This document shows, in pieces, positions 45,812 to 53,585 of a stretch of DNA of 64,000 bases (position 1 is the stretch's first letter; every line of letters begins with the position of its first letter). The DNA lies in the NCBI GenBank assembly GCA_026126165.1, contig JAHCJR010000001.1, positions 57,736 to 121,735 on the forward strand. The letters run 5' to 3'. Origin of the DNA: Alphaproteobacteria bacterium. Its GTDB lineage: Bacteria > Pseudomonadota > Alphaproteobacteria > Ferrovibrionales > Ferrovibrionaceae. The position numbers and the translations under genes were made by a program. Below the pieces are notes generated by a model. The model was not told the origin of the DNA. It saw only the letters and a list, made by a program, of their open reading frames with translations, and made no database searches.

Positions 45812-46918
45812 TCAGCCGGCGGCCTTGGCCTCCGCCCCGTCCCCCAGCATGGCGTTGAGCGTCTGTTCGATGGTGGCGCGCGGAATGTCGCGCGTGATGA
45901 AGACGATGCGCGAGCGCCGGTCCGCATCCGGCCAGGCTTCGAGCTGGACCGGCGGATGGAAAAGATGCTGAACGCCGTGCACCACCACCGGCCGGTCCGA
46001 GCCGGCCACGTTCAGGATGCCCTTGACGCGCAGCAGGTCGTCGCCGCGATAGCTGGCCAGGAGATCGAGCCAGTAGGCGAGCTGGCTCCATTCGACCGGC
46101 CGGTCGATCGTCAGGCAGAAGGACGAGATGCGCGCATCATGCCGGTTCACGTCTTGCCGGCCATGTTCATGCTCGTGGTCGTGGTCGTGCTCATGGTCAT
46201 GGTGATGGTGGTCGTGGCCATGATCGTGCCCGCCGCCCTCATAGGCTTCCGCGCGCAGCCAGCCCTGCACGTCGAGGCTCTTGCGGGACGGATCGTAGAG
46301 GCCGACATTGAACAGCTCCTCGGGCTCCACCTCGCCATGGGTCACCGGCCGGACCGGCGCGCCGGGATTGAGGGCCCGCAGCCGCGCCATCAGCGCCTCC
46401 CGCTCCGCCGCGCCGGCGAGATCGGTCTTGGTGAGCAGGATACGGTCGGCCACCGCCGCCTGCTTGACCGATTCCATTTGCCGGTCGAGCGTCCCCGCGC
46501 CATTGACCACATCGACGGTGGTGATCACGCCATCGAGGCGGAAGCGGGCCGAGACCAGCGGATCGCTCATCAGCGTGTGCAGGATCGGCGCCGGATCGGC
46601 AAGCCCCGTGGTCTCGATCACCACGCGGCGGAACTCCGGCACCTCGCCCCGCACGCGCTTGAGGAACAGCTCGCGCAGCGTGTTCACCAGATCGCCCCGG
46701 ATCGTGCAGCAGAGGCAGCCCGAATTCATCAGGATCGTGTCCTCGTCCGCCTTCTCCACGAGCTGGTGATCGAGTCCGACCTCGCCGAATTCGTTGATGA
46801 TGACCGCGGTGTCGCGCATGTCGGGATGACGCAGCAGGCGCGAGAGCAGGGTCGTCTTGCCGCTGCCGAGAAATCCCGTCAGCACCGAAACCGGCAGTCT
46901 CTCCTCAGCTCCGCTCAT
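45812..46918 (-). CDS. CobW/COG0523 GTPase with histidine-rich loop
   Basis: 368 residues. Walker A TGFLGSGKT (14-22), GCLCCT with the CxCC metal motif (Cys68, 70, 71), ETTGLADP and LLTKTDL are the G3E GTPase motifs. GGGAGG lies 6 bp before the ATG at 46918, overriding the longer open frame. Around residues 225-255 is a loop with 13 His in about 24 residues, a likely zinc or nickel reservoir. COG0523 proteins are metallochaperones, mostly for zinc or cobalt enzymes. The target is unknown; no cobalamin genes are near. Confidence 0.92.
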   Translation of the reverse strand: MSGAEERLPVSVLTGFLGSGKTTLLSRLLRHPDMRDTAVIINEFGEVGLDHQLVEKADEDTILMNSGCLCCTIRGDLVNTLRELFLKRVRGEVPEFRRVVIETTGLADPAPILHTLMSDPLVSARFRLDGVITTVDVVNGAGTLDRQMESVKQAAVADRILLTKTDLAGAAEREALMARLRALNPGAPVRPVTHGEVEPEELFNVGLYDPSRKSLDVQGWLRAEAYEGGGHDHGHDHHHHDHEHDHDHEHEHGRQDVNRHDARISSFCLTIDRPVEWSQLAYWLDLLASYRGDDLLRVKGILNVAGSDRPVVVHGVQHLFHPPVQLEAWPDADRRSRIVFITRDIPRATIEQTLNAMLGDGAEAKAAG

Positions 46919-46978
46919 GACCGACCTCCCGTCCAGGTGGCAGCACATATAGCATGGGCCGCCCGCCGCCAAGCCCCC

Positions 46979-48343
46979 TCAGGGCAGCAGGACGCAGAGA
47001 TCGACCCGGGACCCGACACCGGACACCTGCCGCCCGGGCCGGATTTCGTGCATCCTGGCCGGGCGGTAGCCCTGGGCAAGCGCCTGTTCGAGGGTGGCGC
47101 GCGTGGCGAGGGCGGACACCGCCTCCTCCTTGTTGTGCTTCTCGAGCTTGGCGCAGAGATTGACCGTGTCACCGATCACGGTGTATTCGAGCCGGCTCGC
47201 ATCGCCGACCGCGCCGAAAATGACCGGCCCCGAGGAAACGGCGAAGCCCGCCTCCGGCGCCGGCTCGCCCGCCGCACGCCGGGCACGGCGCCAATCCTCC
47301 AGTTCCTGGGCAAGGTCCTGCACCGCCCGCAGCGCGTCGGCGGCGTAGGTGGTCGAGGGTCGCGCCGCGCCAAAGCTCGCCAGGATGCCATCGCCCATGA
47401 ACTTGTCGATGGAGCCGCCATGGCGCTGCACCACGGGAATGACCCGCATCTGGTACTCGCCGAGCAGTCCCATGACACGGTCCGGTCCGAGCGAGCGGGC
47501 AAGCGCCGTGAAGTCGCGCAGGTCGATAAAGAGGATCGCCGCCTCGCGCTGCTCGCCCTGCCCCGGATGGACCTCGTGGTCGGCGCTGGCGATCTGGTGC
47601 GCCACGTCGCGCGCGACGAAACGCGAGAGTTCGCGTGCCACGATATTGCCGGACACCGAACGCTCCAGCAGGCGGCGCCCGCGCAGCAGCGCCAGCGACA
47701 GGATGATTGTCACCATGGCGATCGAGATCAGCTTGTCGAACTCCCCGCCAAGCAGGATGGTGGCAGAGGTCATGTATTCGACATAGTCGCGCGTCACCGG
47801 CATGCCGCGTGCATCCCCGAGGGCGGCATAAGCCACCATCGCCGACCAGCCGACTACCGCGACGAAGCCGGACAGGGCGACCCAGCGCGCCTCGAAGCGC
47901 AGGGCCCGCAGCGCGATCAGGATGAAGACGTAGAGCAGCGTCGGCGCCTTCAGATAGAAAGCGGGCGGCTGGTCGTATTGCAGATGGAAGCTCCAGATCG
48001 TCACCATCAGAACCAGGATGTCGACGACGATGGCAAGCCCGACCAGCCAGTCGCGCATCCAGCCGGCCAGGATCAGCCAAAGGCGGATGGCGATAAAGAG
48101 CGCATAGAGCCCAAGCGCCCAGGGTACGGGGCGAAACGGCGCATCGGCAGGAAAGGTTTTGGGCGAAAGCCAGTAGAGGACGGCGAACGTCGTCACCGCC
48201 CAGACCTGCAGGCAGATGATCAGGATTTCGCCCTGATGCTGTTCGCGGGCGATGGCGATGCCGACCCGCTCCGGCAGGTGCTTCGGCCCCGCCTCGCCCA
48301 GCAGGAACAGCCGCAATCGCGCCGAAAGCCCGGCCATGTCCAT
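46979..48343 (-). CDS. Membrane-bound class III adenylate/guanylate cyclase
   Basis: 454 residues. About six transmembrane segments in the first 230 residues, a short amphipathic/HAMP-like linker, then a class III cyclase domain: FIDLRDFTALARS (metal Asp), MGDGILASFGA (second Asp) and YTVIGDTVNLCAKLE (transition-state Asn-Arg region; the Arg is not visible in this segment). It should make cAMP or cGMP; substrate residues cannot be fully assigned. The start at 48343 has a run of G about 8 bp upstream. TVP38 stop is 55 bp away and cobW starts 60 bp downstream. Confidence 0.9.
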   Translation of the reverse strand: MDMAGLSARLRLFLLGEAGPKHLPERVGIAIAREQHQGEILIICLQVWAVTTFAVLYWLSPKTFPADAPFRPVPWALGLYALFIAIRLWLILAGWMRDWLVGLAIVVDILVLMVTIWSFHLQYDQPPAFYLKAPTLLYVFILIALRALRFEARWVALSGFVAVVGWSAMVAYAALGDARGMPVTRDYVEYMTSATILLGGEFDKLISIAMVTIILSLALLRGRRLLERSVSGNIVARELSRFVARDVAHQIASADHEVHPGQGEQREAAILFIDLRDFTALARSLGPDRVMGLLGEYQMRVIPVVQRHGGSIDKFMGDGILASFGAARPSTTYAADALRAVQDLAQELEDWRRARRAAGEPAPEAGFAVSSGPVIFGAVGDASRLEYTVIGDTVNLCAKLEKHNKEEAVSALATRATLEQALAQGYRPARMHEIRPGRQVSGVGSRVDLCVLLP

Positions 48344-48398
48344 GATGTCAGCCCCCGCTGGATTGGGCCCGCCCGGCGGATGCCGGAGCGGGCCGGTT

Positions 48399-49133
48399 TC
48401 ACTCGGCGCGCGGCGCCGTCCCGCGCCGCGCCCCGATACGCCTGTAGACGACCGGCACCAGCGCGAGTACCGCCAGACCGGAGAGCGCCAGGATGATCTC
48501 CGGCGTCAGGATGCCCTTCGCCGTGAATTCCTGCCCCGAATCGAAGATCGAGCCCAGCCCGGCACCGACCGAGGCGAAGACGAAGGTGCCCGGAATGATG
48601 CCGAAGAAGGTGGCGATGACATAGGTGCGCAGCGGCACGCCAAGAAAGGCCGGCACCAGATTGACGACGAAGAAGGGAAAGAGCGGCACCAGGCGCAGCA
48701 CGAGCAGATAGCTCATGGCATCGCGCCGGAAGCCATCCTCCATCGCCTTGAGGAACGGCCCGGCACGGGCGCGCAGCAGATCGCCCAGCGCGTAGCGGGC
48801 GGCGAGAAAGATCAGGGTGGCGCCAACGGTGGCGGCGATCACGACAATCAGCGTGCCAAGCCACAGACCGAACAGGAAGCCGCCGGCGATGGTGAGGACG
48901 AGGCCGCCCGGCAGCGACAGCGCCACGGCGATGGCATAGACCACCATATAGGCGAGCACCGCGAGCAGCGGACGCTCGGCCACGAAGGCGAGCAGTTCGT
49001 GACGATGCTCGCGCAGCGCCTCGAAGGTCACGTAGCGGTCGAGGCCGAAGGCGAAGAAGGCCGCGATCGCCGCCGCCACCGCCAGCAGCGGCAGGATGCG
49101 CCTGGCCAGCGCGCGCGCCATCGCCGCGCTCAC
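48399..49133 (-). CDS. TVP38/TMEM64 family membrane protein
   Basis: 244 residues from a GTG at 49133 that overlaps the oxidoreductase stop as GTGA; ATG at 49121 is the alternative. Multi-pass protein with the SNARE-assoc (DedA-like/VTT) block GGFLFGLWLGTLIVVIAATVGATLIFLAARY and FRRDAMSYLLVLRLVPLFPFFVVNLVPAF, the re-entrant loop motif. VTT proteins move lipids or small ions across membranes. It is commonly paired with an FAD disulfide oxidoreductase as here, though no joint function is known. Confidence 0.88.
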   Translation of the reverse strand: MSAAMARALARRILPLLAVAAAIAAFFAFGLDRYVTFEALREHRHELLAFVAERPLLAVLAYMVVYAIAVALSLPGGLVLTIAGGFLFGLWLGTLIVVIAATVGATLIFLAARYALGDLLRARAGPFLKAMEDGFRRDAMSYLLVLRLVPLFPFFVVNLVPAFLGVPLRTYVIATFFGIIPGTFVFASVGAGLGSIFDSGQEFTAKGILTPEIILALSGLAVLALVPVVYRRIGARRGTAPRAE

Positions 49134-50554
49134 CCGAACAGGCGCAGGAAGCGCACGATGCGGCGGACTTTCGGCCCGAACAGCGTCGGCGTGAAATGGG
49201 CCCCCGCGGCGCGCTTGGAGACCTCGCTCAGGGTCGGATAGGGGGCGATGACGCCCGCCATCTCGCCGATCTTCATCTGCCGCGCCACCGCCAGGCACCA
49301 GGGCAGAAGCAGCTCGCCCGCATGGGCGCCGGCGATGCCGCAGCCAAGCACCCGCCCCTTGGGCGAGAGCACGACCTTGACCAGGCCCTCCGTCTCCCGT
49401 TCCGCCCGCGCGCGGTCGTTCTCGGCGAAACTGGCCCGCGCCAGCCGCACGTCGATGCCCTGGGCGCGCGCCTCGCGCTCGGTCAGTCCGACCTGCGCCA
49501 CCTCCGGATCGGTGAAGGTCACCCAGGGCACGGCGCGGTAATCGACACGCGCCGGCAGGCGGAACAATGCGTTGCGGATGACGATGCCGGCGTGATAACC
49601 GGCCATGTGCGTGAAAAGATAGGGGCCGGCCGCGTCGCCGATGGCGAAGACCCGCCGGTTGCTGGTGCGCAGCCGCCGGTCCACGCTCACGCCCCGGCGC
49701 TCGTAGGCGATGCCTGCCTCCTCGAGACCGAGCCCGTCCAGGTTGGGGCGACGGCCGACCGCGACCAGCAGGTGCGAGCCTTCCACCTTCTGCTCGTGCC
49801 CGCCCTCGTCGTAATGGAGCGCGACGCCCGAAGCCGTCCGGCTGGCTCGCGTCACCTTGGCGAATTCGCGGATATCGACCCCTTCGGCGAGCAGGCGCCG
49901 GCGCGCCACCTCGACCAGTTCCGGGTCGTCCTTGTTCATGATCTCGACCGCCTCGACCACGGTCACCTTGCAGCCGAGCCGGCGGTGGGCCTGCGCCATC
50001 TCGAGGCCGATCGGACCGCCACCCAGCACCAGCAGATGGGAAGGCGCCTCCTTCCGCTCGAAGATCGTCTCGTTAGTCAGGTAGGGCACCTGATCGAGGC
50101 CCGGAATGGGCGGAACCAGCGGGGCCGATCCGGTGGCCAGCACGAAGCGCCGGGCGCGGATGCGCAGGCCGCCGGCCTCGACCTCGCGCGGCCCGGTGAA
50201 GCGGCCGGCGGCCTGGATGACCCGCACCCCGAGCCCCTCGAAACGCTCCACGGAATCATGCGGCGCGATACTGGCGATGACATCGTGCACATGATCGTGC
50301 ACGGCCGCATAATCTACCGTCGGTTGCCCGGCCTGCACACCGAAACGACCGGCGCCGCGCACCCGCTGCGCCGCGTGCCCGGCGGCGAGCAGCGCCTTGG
50401 AAGGGACGCAGCCATAATTGAGACAGTCGCCGCCCATGCGGCCCTTCTCGACCAGCACCACGCTGGCGCCCATCTGCGCCGCGCCGGCTGCCACCGAGAG
50501 GCCGCCCGACCCGCCGCCGATAACGCAAAGATCCGCCTCGATCCGATCCGACAT
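49130..50554 (-). CDS. FAD-dependent pyridine nucleotide-disulfide oxidoreductase, mercuric reductase-like
   Basis: 474 residues from 50554 (GGAGAGG just before). FAD motif GGGSGGLSVAAGAAQMGASVVLVE, redox pair in GGDCLNYGCVPSK, NAD loop GGGPIGLEMAQAHRRLGCKVTVVE and C-terminal GDAAGPYLFTHMAGYHA. The C-terminal region reads APYPTLSE, where lipoamide dehydrogenases have a catalytic His (HxHPT); here Tyr occupies that position, so it is not a typical lipoamide dehydrogenase and no HMA domain for mercury is present. Substrate unknown. It overlaps TVP38 by 4 bp. Confidence 0.9.
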   Translation of the reverse strand: MSDRIEADLCVIGGGSGGLSVAAGAAQMGASVVLVEKGRMGGDCLNYGCVPSKALLAAGHAAQRVRGAGRFGVQAGQPTVDYAAVHDHVHDVIASIAPHDSVERFEGLGVRVIQAAGRFTGPREVEAGGLRIRARRFVLATGSAPLVPPIPGLDQVPYLTNETIFERKEAPSHLLVLGGGPIGLEMAQAHRRLGCKVTVVEAVEIMNKDDPELVEVARRRLLAEGVDIREFAKVTRASRTASGVALHYDEGGHEQKVEGSHLLVAVGRRPNLDGLGLEEAGIAYERRGVSVDRRLRTSNRRVFAIGDAAGPYLFTHMAGYHAGIVIRNALFRLPARVDYRAVPWVTFTDPEVAQVGLTEREARAQGIDVRLARASFAENDRARAERETEGLVKVVLSPKGRVLGCGIAGAHAGELLLPWCLAVARQMKIGEMAGVIAPYPTLSEVSKRAAGAHFTPTLFGPKVRRIVRFLRLFG

Positions 50555-50670
50555 GCCTCTCCGCCCGTCCCGCCCGCGCCCCCGGCCCTTCGCACTATAG
50601 CGGAACAGCATGCCGGTCCGAGGATCACATTCCCGCCAGCGCTGCTGCAGCACCATGGCACACCGCCGTT

Positions 50671-50760
50671 TCAGAAGGAGATCACCGGAGCGAGGCTGGC
50701 CGCGAGGCAGATGCCGGCAAGCATCGTCAACGACATCAGGATGTTGGCAATCGACACCAT
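50671..50760 (-). CDS. Possible 29-residue single-pass membrane peptide
   Basis: A 30-codon frame on the minus strand reads MVSIANILMSLTMLAG then ICLAASLAPVISF: almost wholly hydrophobic, the length of one membrane helix. GGGAGG lies 9 bp before the ATG, as good a ribosome site as most genes here. It sits between the divergent LysR gene and the FAD oxidoreductase (116 bp before that gene's start). Too short for standard gene finders. Size and hydrophobicity recall KdpF- or CydX-like small membrane subunits, but no family is identified. Confidence 0.5.
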   Translation of the reverse strand: MVSIANILMSLTMLAGICLAASLAPVISF

Positions 50761-50870
50761 CGGGGTAGCCCTCCCGCAGTCTTGACACCGGCCCCTACCG
50801 GACCGGTCCCTACCCGGGTATGCTGGCTGGCGGAGTGCTATTCCTGAAATGCCGCTTTTCCATTAGTTTG

Positions 50871-50888
50871 ATAACCGCTGGTTATAAT
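50871..50888. promoter_or_regulatory. LysR box overlapping the -10 of the LysR gene
   Basis: ATAACC-GCT-GGTTAT (50871-50885) is a perfect inverted repeat containing T-N11-A, the LysR-type operator signature. TATAAT (50883-50888) is a perfect -10 that overlaps its right arm. It is 15 bp before the LysR ATG at 50903, so the mRNA would have little or no leader. No good -35 is visible. Autorepression by the LysR protein is inferred. Confidence 0.6.
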
Positions 50889-50902
50889 ACGCCGGACGGC
50901 CT

Positions 50903-51835
50903 ATGGAACTTCACCAGATCCGCTACTTCCTGGCGCTTTGCGAGACATTGAACTTCACCCGCGCGGCGGAGCTCTGCAATGTCACGCAGCCGGCCCTGAC
51001 GCGGGCGATCCGCAAGCTCGAGGACGAACTGGGCGGGCCGCTCTTCCGGCGCGAGCGGGCGATGAGCCATCTGACCGATCTGGGCCGGCTGATGCAGCCC
51101 CACCTGCAGTCGGTGCTGGACGAGGTGGATGCCGCCAAAGTCAGGGCTACGGGCTTCGGCAAGCTGGAGGAGGCGCCGATCCAGATCGGCATCATGTGCA
51201 CCATCGGCCCGGCGCGGCTGGTCGGCCTCTTCTCGCGCGTGCAACGGGAGATGCCCGGCGTCGCCGTGCAATTCGAGGAGGCGCCGGCCGGCCGGCTGAT
51301 CGAGAAGCTGCTGAGCGGCGAGCTGGACGTGGCGCTCGTCGCCTCCGCCGCCCCCTTCCCGGACCGGATCGACACGAGGCCGCTTTACGAGGAGCGCTTC
51401 GTCGTCGGCTTTCCGCCCGGCCACCGGTTCGAGCGGCAGAACGCCATCCGCATCGCCGACATGGACCAGGTGGACTATCTCTCGCGCACCGACTGCGAAT
51501 TTCTGGTGCATCTGCGCGGCCTGCTCAAGGAAGCCGGCGCCAAGGTCAATATCCGCTTCCGCAGCCCGCGCGAGGACTGGATCCAGAGCATGATCATGGC
51601 CGGCATGGGCTGCGCCTTCATGCCGGAATACATCACCGTGACGCCGGGCCTGCCGACCCGCCCGGTGATCGACCCCGACGTGGTGCGCCAGGTCTGTCTC
51701 GCGACCGTGGCGGGTCGCCGCTTCTCCCCGCCGCTCGCCGCCTTCATGCGGCTGGCGGCACGCCATGACTGGAACCTCCCCGCAGGTGTCGCGGACCGGC
51801 CGCCTCAGCCGCCCTCGCTCAGCACCATCTCGTAG
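50903..51835 (+). CDS. LysR-family transcriptional regulator
   Basis: 310 residues. N-terminal winged helix [40 protein letters not shown], then the two-lobed effector domain. No ribosome site precedes the ATG, which follows the -10 by 14 bp, so a leaderless transcript is likely. It is divergent from the small membrane peptide and the FAD/TVP38 genes, so these may be its targets; the malate synthase gene, whose end overlaps this gene's end by 31 bp, is also a candidate. Effector unknown. Confidence 0.9.
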   Translation: MELHQIRYFLALCETLNFTRAAELCNVTQPALTRAIRKLEDELGGPLFRRERAMSHLTDLGRLMQPHLQSVLDEVDAAKVRATGFGKLEEAPIQIGIMCTIGPARLVGLFSRVQREMPGVAVQFEEAPAGRLIEKLLSGELDVALVASAAPFPDRIDTRPLYEERFVVGFPPGHRFERQNAIRIADMDQVDYLSRTDCEFLVHLRGLLKEAGAKVNIRFRSPREDWIQSMIMAGMGCAFMPEYITVTPGLPTRPVIDPDVVRQVCLATVAGRRFSPPLAAFMRLAARHDWNLPAGVADRPPQPPSLSTIS

Positions 51836-53418
51836 GCGGGCAGGGTCAGGAACTCCTCGAAAGTCTCGGCGCCGATGAGGGTCTCGAAAAGCCTGGCGGC
51901 GTCGGCATGGCGGCCGGCCTCGAAAGCCTCGCCGCCGACCATGGCGGCCGTCTTCTCCAGTTCCTCGCCGATGATCCGCCGGCAGAGTTCCAGATCGACC
52001 ACGCGACCGTCATCGAGCTTCGCGCCGTGGCGGATCCATTGCCAGACCTGCGCGCGGGAAATCTCGGCGGTCGCCGCGTCCTCCATCAGGTTGTAGAGCG
52101 GCACGCAGCCGATGCCGCGCAGCCATGCCTCGATATAGCCGATGCCGACATTGACGTTCTGGCGCAATCCGGCTTCGGTGATGCGACCCTTCGGCACGGC
52201 AAGCAGATCCGCGGCGGCGACATTGACGTCCTGGCGCTGGCGCGCGATCTGGTTCGGCCCGCTCATCGCCCGGTCGAAGACCGCCCTGGCCACCGGCACC
52301 AGCCCCGGATGGGCGACCCAGGTCCCGTCATGGCCATCGCCCGCCTCGCGCTCCTTGTCCGCCTGAACCTTGGCCATGGCGGCCGCATTGGCCGCGGCAT
52401 CGTCCTTGATCGGAATCTGCGCCGCCATGCCGCCCATCGCATGCACGCCGCGGCGATGGCAGGTCTTGATGACGAGCTGGCTGTAGCTGCGCAGGAAGTG
52501 GGTGGTCATGGTCACTTCCGCCCGGTCCGGCATGACCGCCCAGGGCTGATTGCGGAACTTCTTGATGAAGCTGAAGATATAGTCCCAGCGGCCGCAATTG
52601 AGGCCGGCGGAATGCTCGCGCAACTCCCAGAGGATTTCATCCATCTCGAAGCTGGCCAGGATGGTCTCGATCAGGACTGTGGCCTTGATGCTGCCGGTCT
52701 TCAGGCCAAGCTCGGTCTGCGCCTGCACGAACACCTCGTTCCAGAGCCGCGCTTCCAGATGGCTCTCGAGCTTGGGCAGATAGAAATAGGGGCCGCTGCC
52801 CCGCGCCAGAAGCGCGCGCGCATTGTGGAAGAAGTAGAGGCCGAAATCGAACAGCGAGCCGGAGACCGGCCGGCCATCGACCAGCATGTGCGCCTCATCG
52901 AGATGCCAGCCGCGCGGGCGCACGAACAGGACGGCCGGCTTCTCGTCGAGGCGATAGGATCGGCCGGTGCGCGGGTCGTGGAATGCAATGGTGCGCGCCA
53001 CCGCATCGCGCAGATTGATCTGGCCCTCCACCATGTTGACCCAGGTCGGCGTCGAGGAATCCTCGAAGTCGGCCATGAACACGTTGGCACCGGAATTCAG
53101 CGCGTTGATGATCATCTTGCGATCGACCGGACCCGTGATCTCGACCCGACGGTCGAGGATGTCGGCGGGCAGCGGGGCGACCTGCCAGTCGCTCTCACGG
53201 ATCTTCGCCGTCTCGTGCAGGAAATCCGGCTTCTCGCCGCGATCGAGCCGCTCCTGGCGCTCGCGACGCAATTGCAGGAGCTCGCGACGCCGCTGGCCGA
53301 AACGCCGCTCCAGCCCGGCGACGAAGGCCAGCGCTTCCGCCGAAAGGATCTCCGCCGCGCCCTCGACCGCCTGGCCGCGCAGTTCGACGCCGGAGAGCGC
53401 CGGCCGATTGTTGTTCAT
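51805..53418 (-). CDS. aceB: Malate synthase A
   Basis: 537 residues, typical of the A-type enzyme. The family blocks are [64 protein letters not shown] and [16 protein letters not shown] lies 6 bp before the ATG at 53418. It condenses glyoxylate and acetyl-CoA to malate in the glyoxylate shunt; no isocitrate lyase lies in the window. Its 3' end overlaps the LysR gene by 31 bp (convergent). Confidence 0.95.
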   Translation of the reverse strand: MNNNRPALSGVELRGQAVEGAAEILSAEALAFVAGLERRFGQRRRELLQLRRERQERLDRGEKPDFLHETAKIRESDWQVAPLPADILDRRVEITGPVDRKMIINALNSGANVFMADFEDSSTPTWVNMVEGQINLRDAVARTIAFHDPRTGRSYRLDEKPAVLFVRPRGWHLDEAHMLVDGRPVSGSLFDFGLYFFHNARALLARGSGPYFYLPKLESHLEARLWNEVFVQAQTELGLKTGSIKATVLIETILASFEMDEILWELREHSAGLNCGRWDYIFSFIKKFRNQPWAVMPDRAEVTMTTHFLRSYSQLVIKTCHRRGVHAMGGMAAQIPIKDDAAANAAAMAKVQADKEREAGDGHDGTWVAHPGLVPVARAVFDRAMSGPNQIARQRQDVNVAAADLLAVPKGRITEAGLRQNVNVGIGYIEAWLRGIGCVPLYNLMEDAATAEISRAQVWQWIRHGAKLDDGRVVDLELCRRIIGEELEKTAAMVGGEAFEAGRHADAARLFETLIGAETFEEFLTLPAYEMVLSEGG

Positions 53419-53469
53419 GCGATCCTCCCTCGGGACTGGCCCGTTCGCGCTTGCAGGCCCCGTTCCCGC

Positions 53470-53499
53470 ACCATACAAGGGCATGGCCCGGATGGGCAA
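53470..53499 (-). promoter_or_regulatory. Candidate promoter for aceB
   Basis: On the minus strand TTGCCC (53499-53494), 18 bp, then TATGGT (53475-53470). This would leave a leader of about 45 nt to the aceB ATG. It is in the 167-bp gap shared with the divergent molybdenum hydroxylase gene. Confidence 0.4.
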
Positions 53500-53585
53500 T
53501 TCGCTGCCGCGATGTTGCGCGCGCCGGCGCCTGCGGTCATCATCGGACGCATTCGGGCGATGCGCCCTCAAGTCCAGGTTGCGGC

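Noticed and set aside
45629..48496. 955-codon plus-strand frame opposite the cyclase, CobW and DUF1499 genes
   Set aside because: Each minus-strand gene has clear family motifs; this frame has none.
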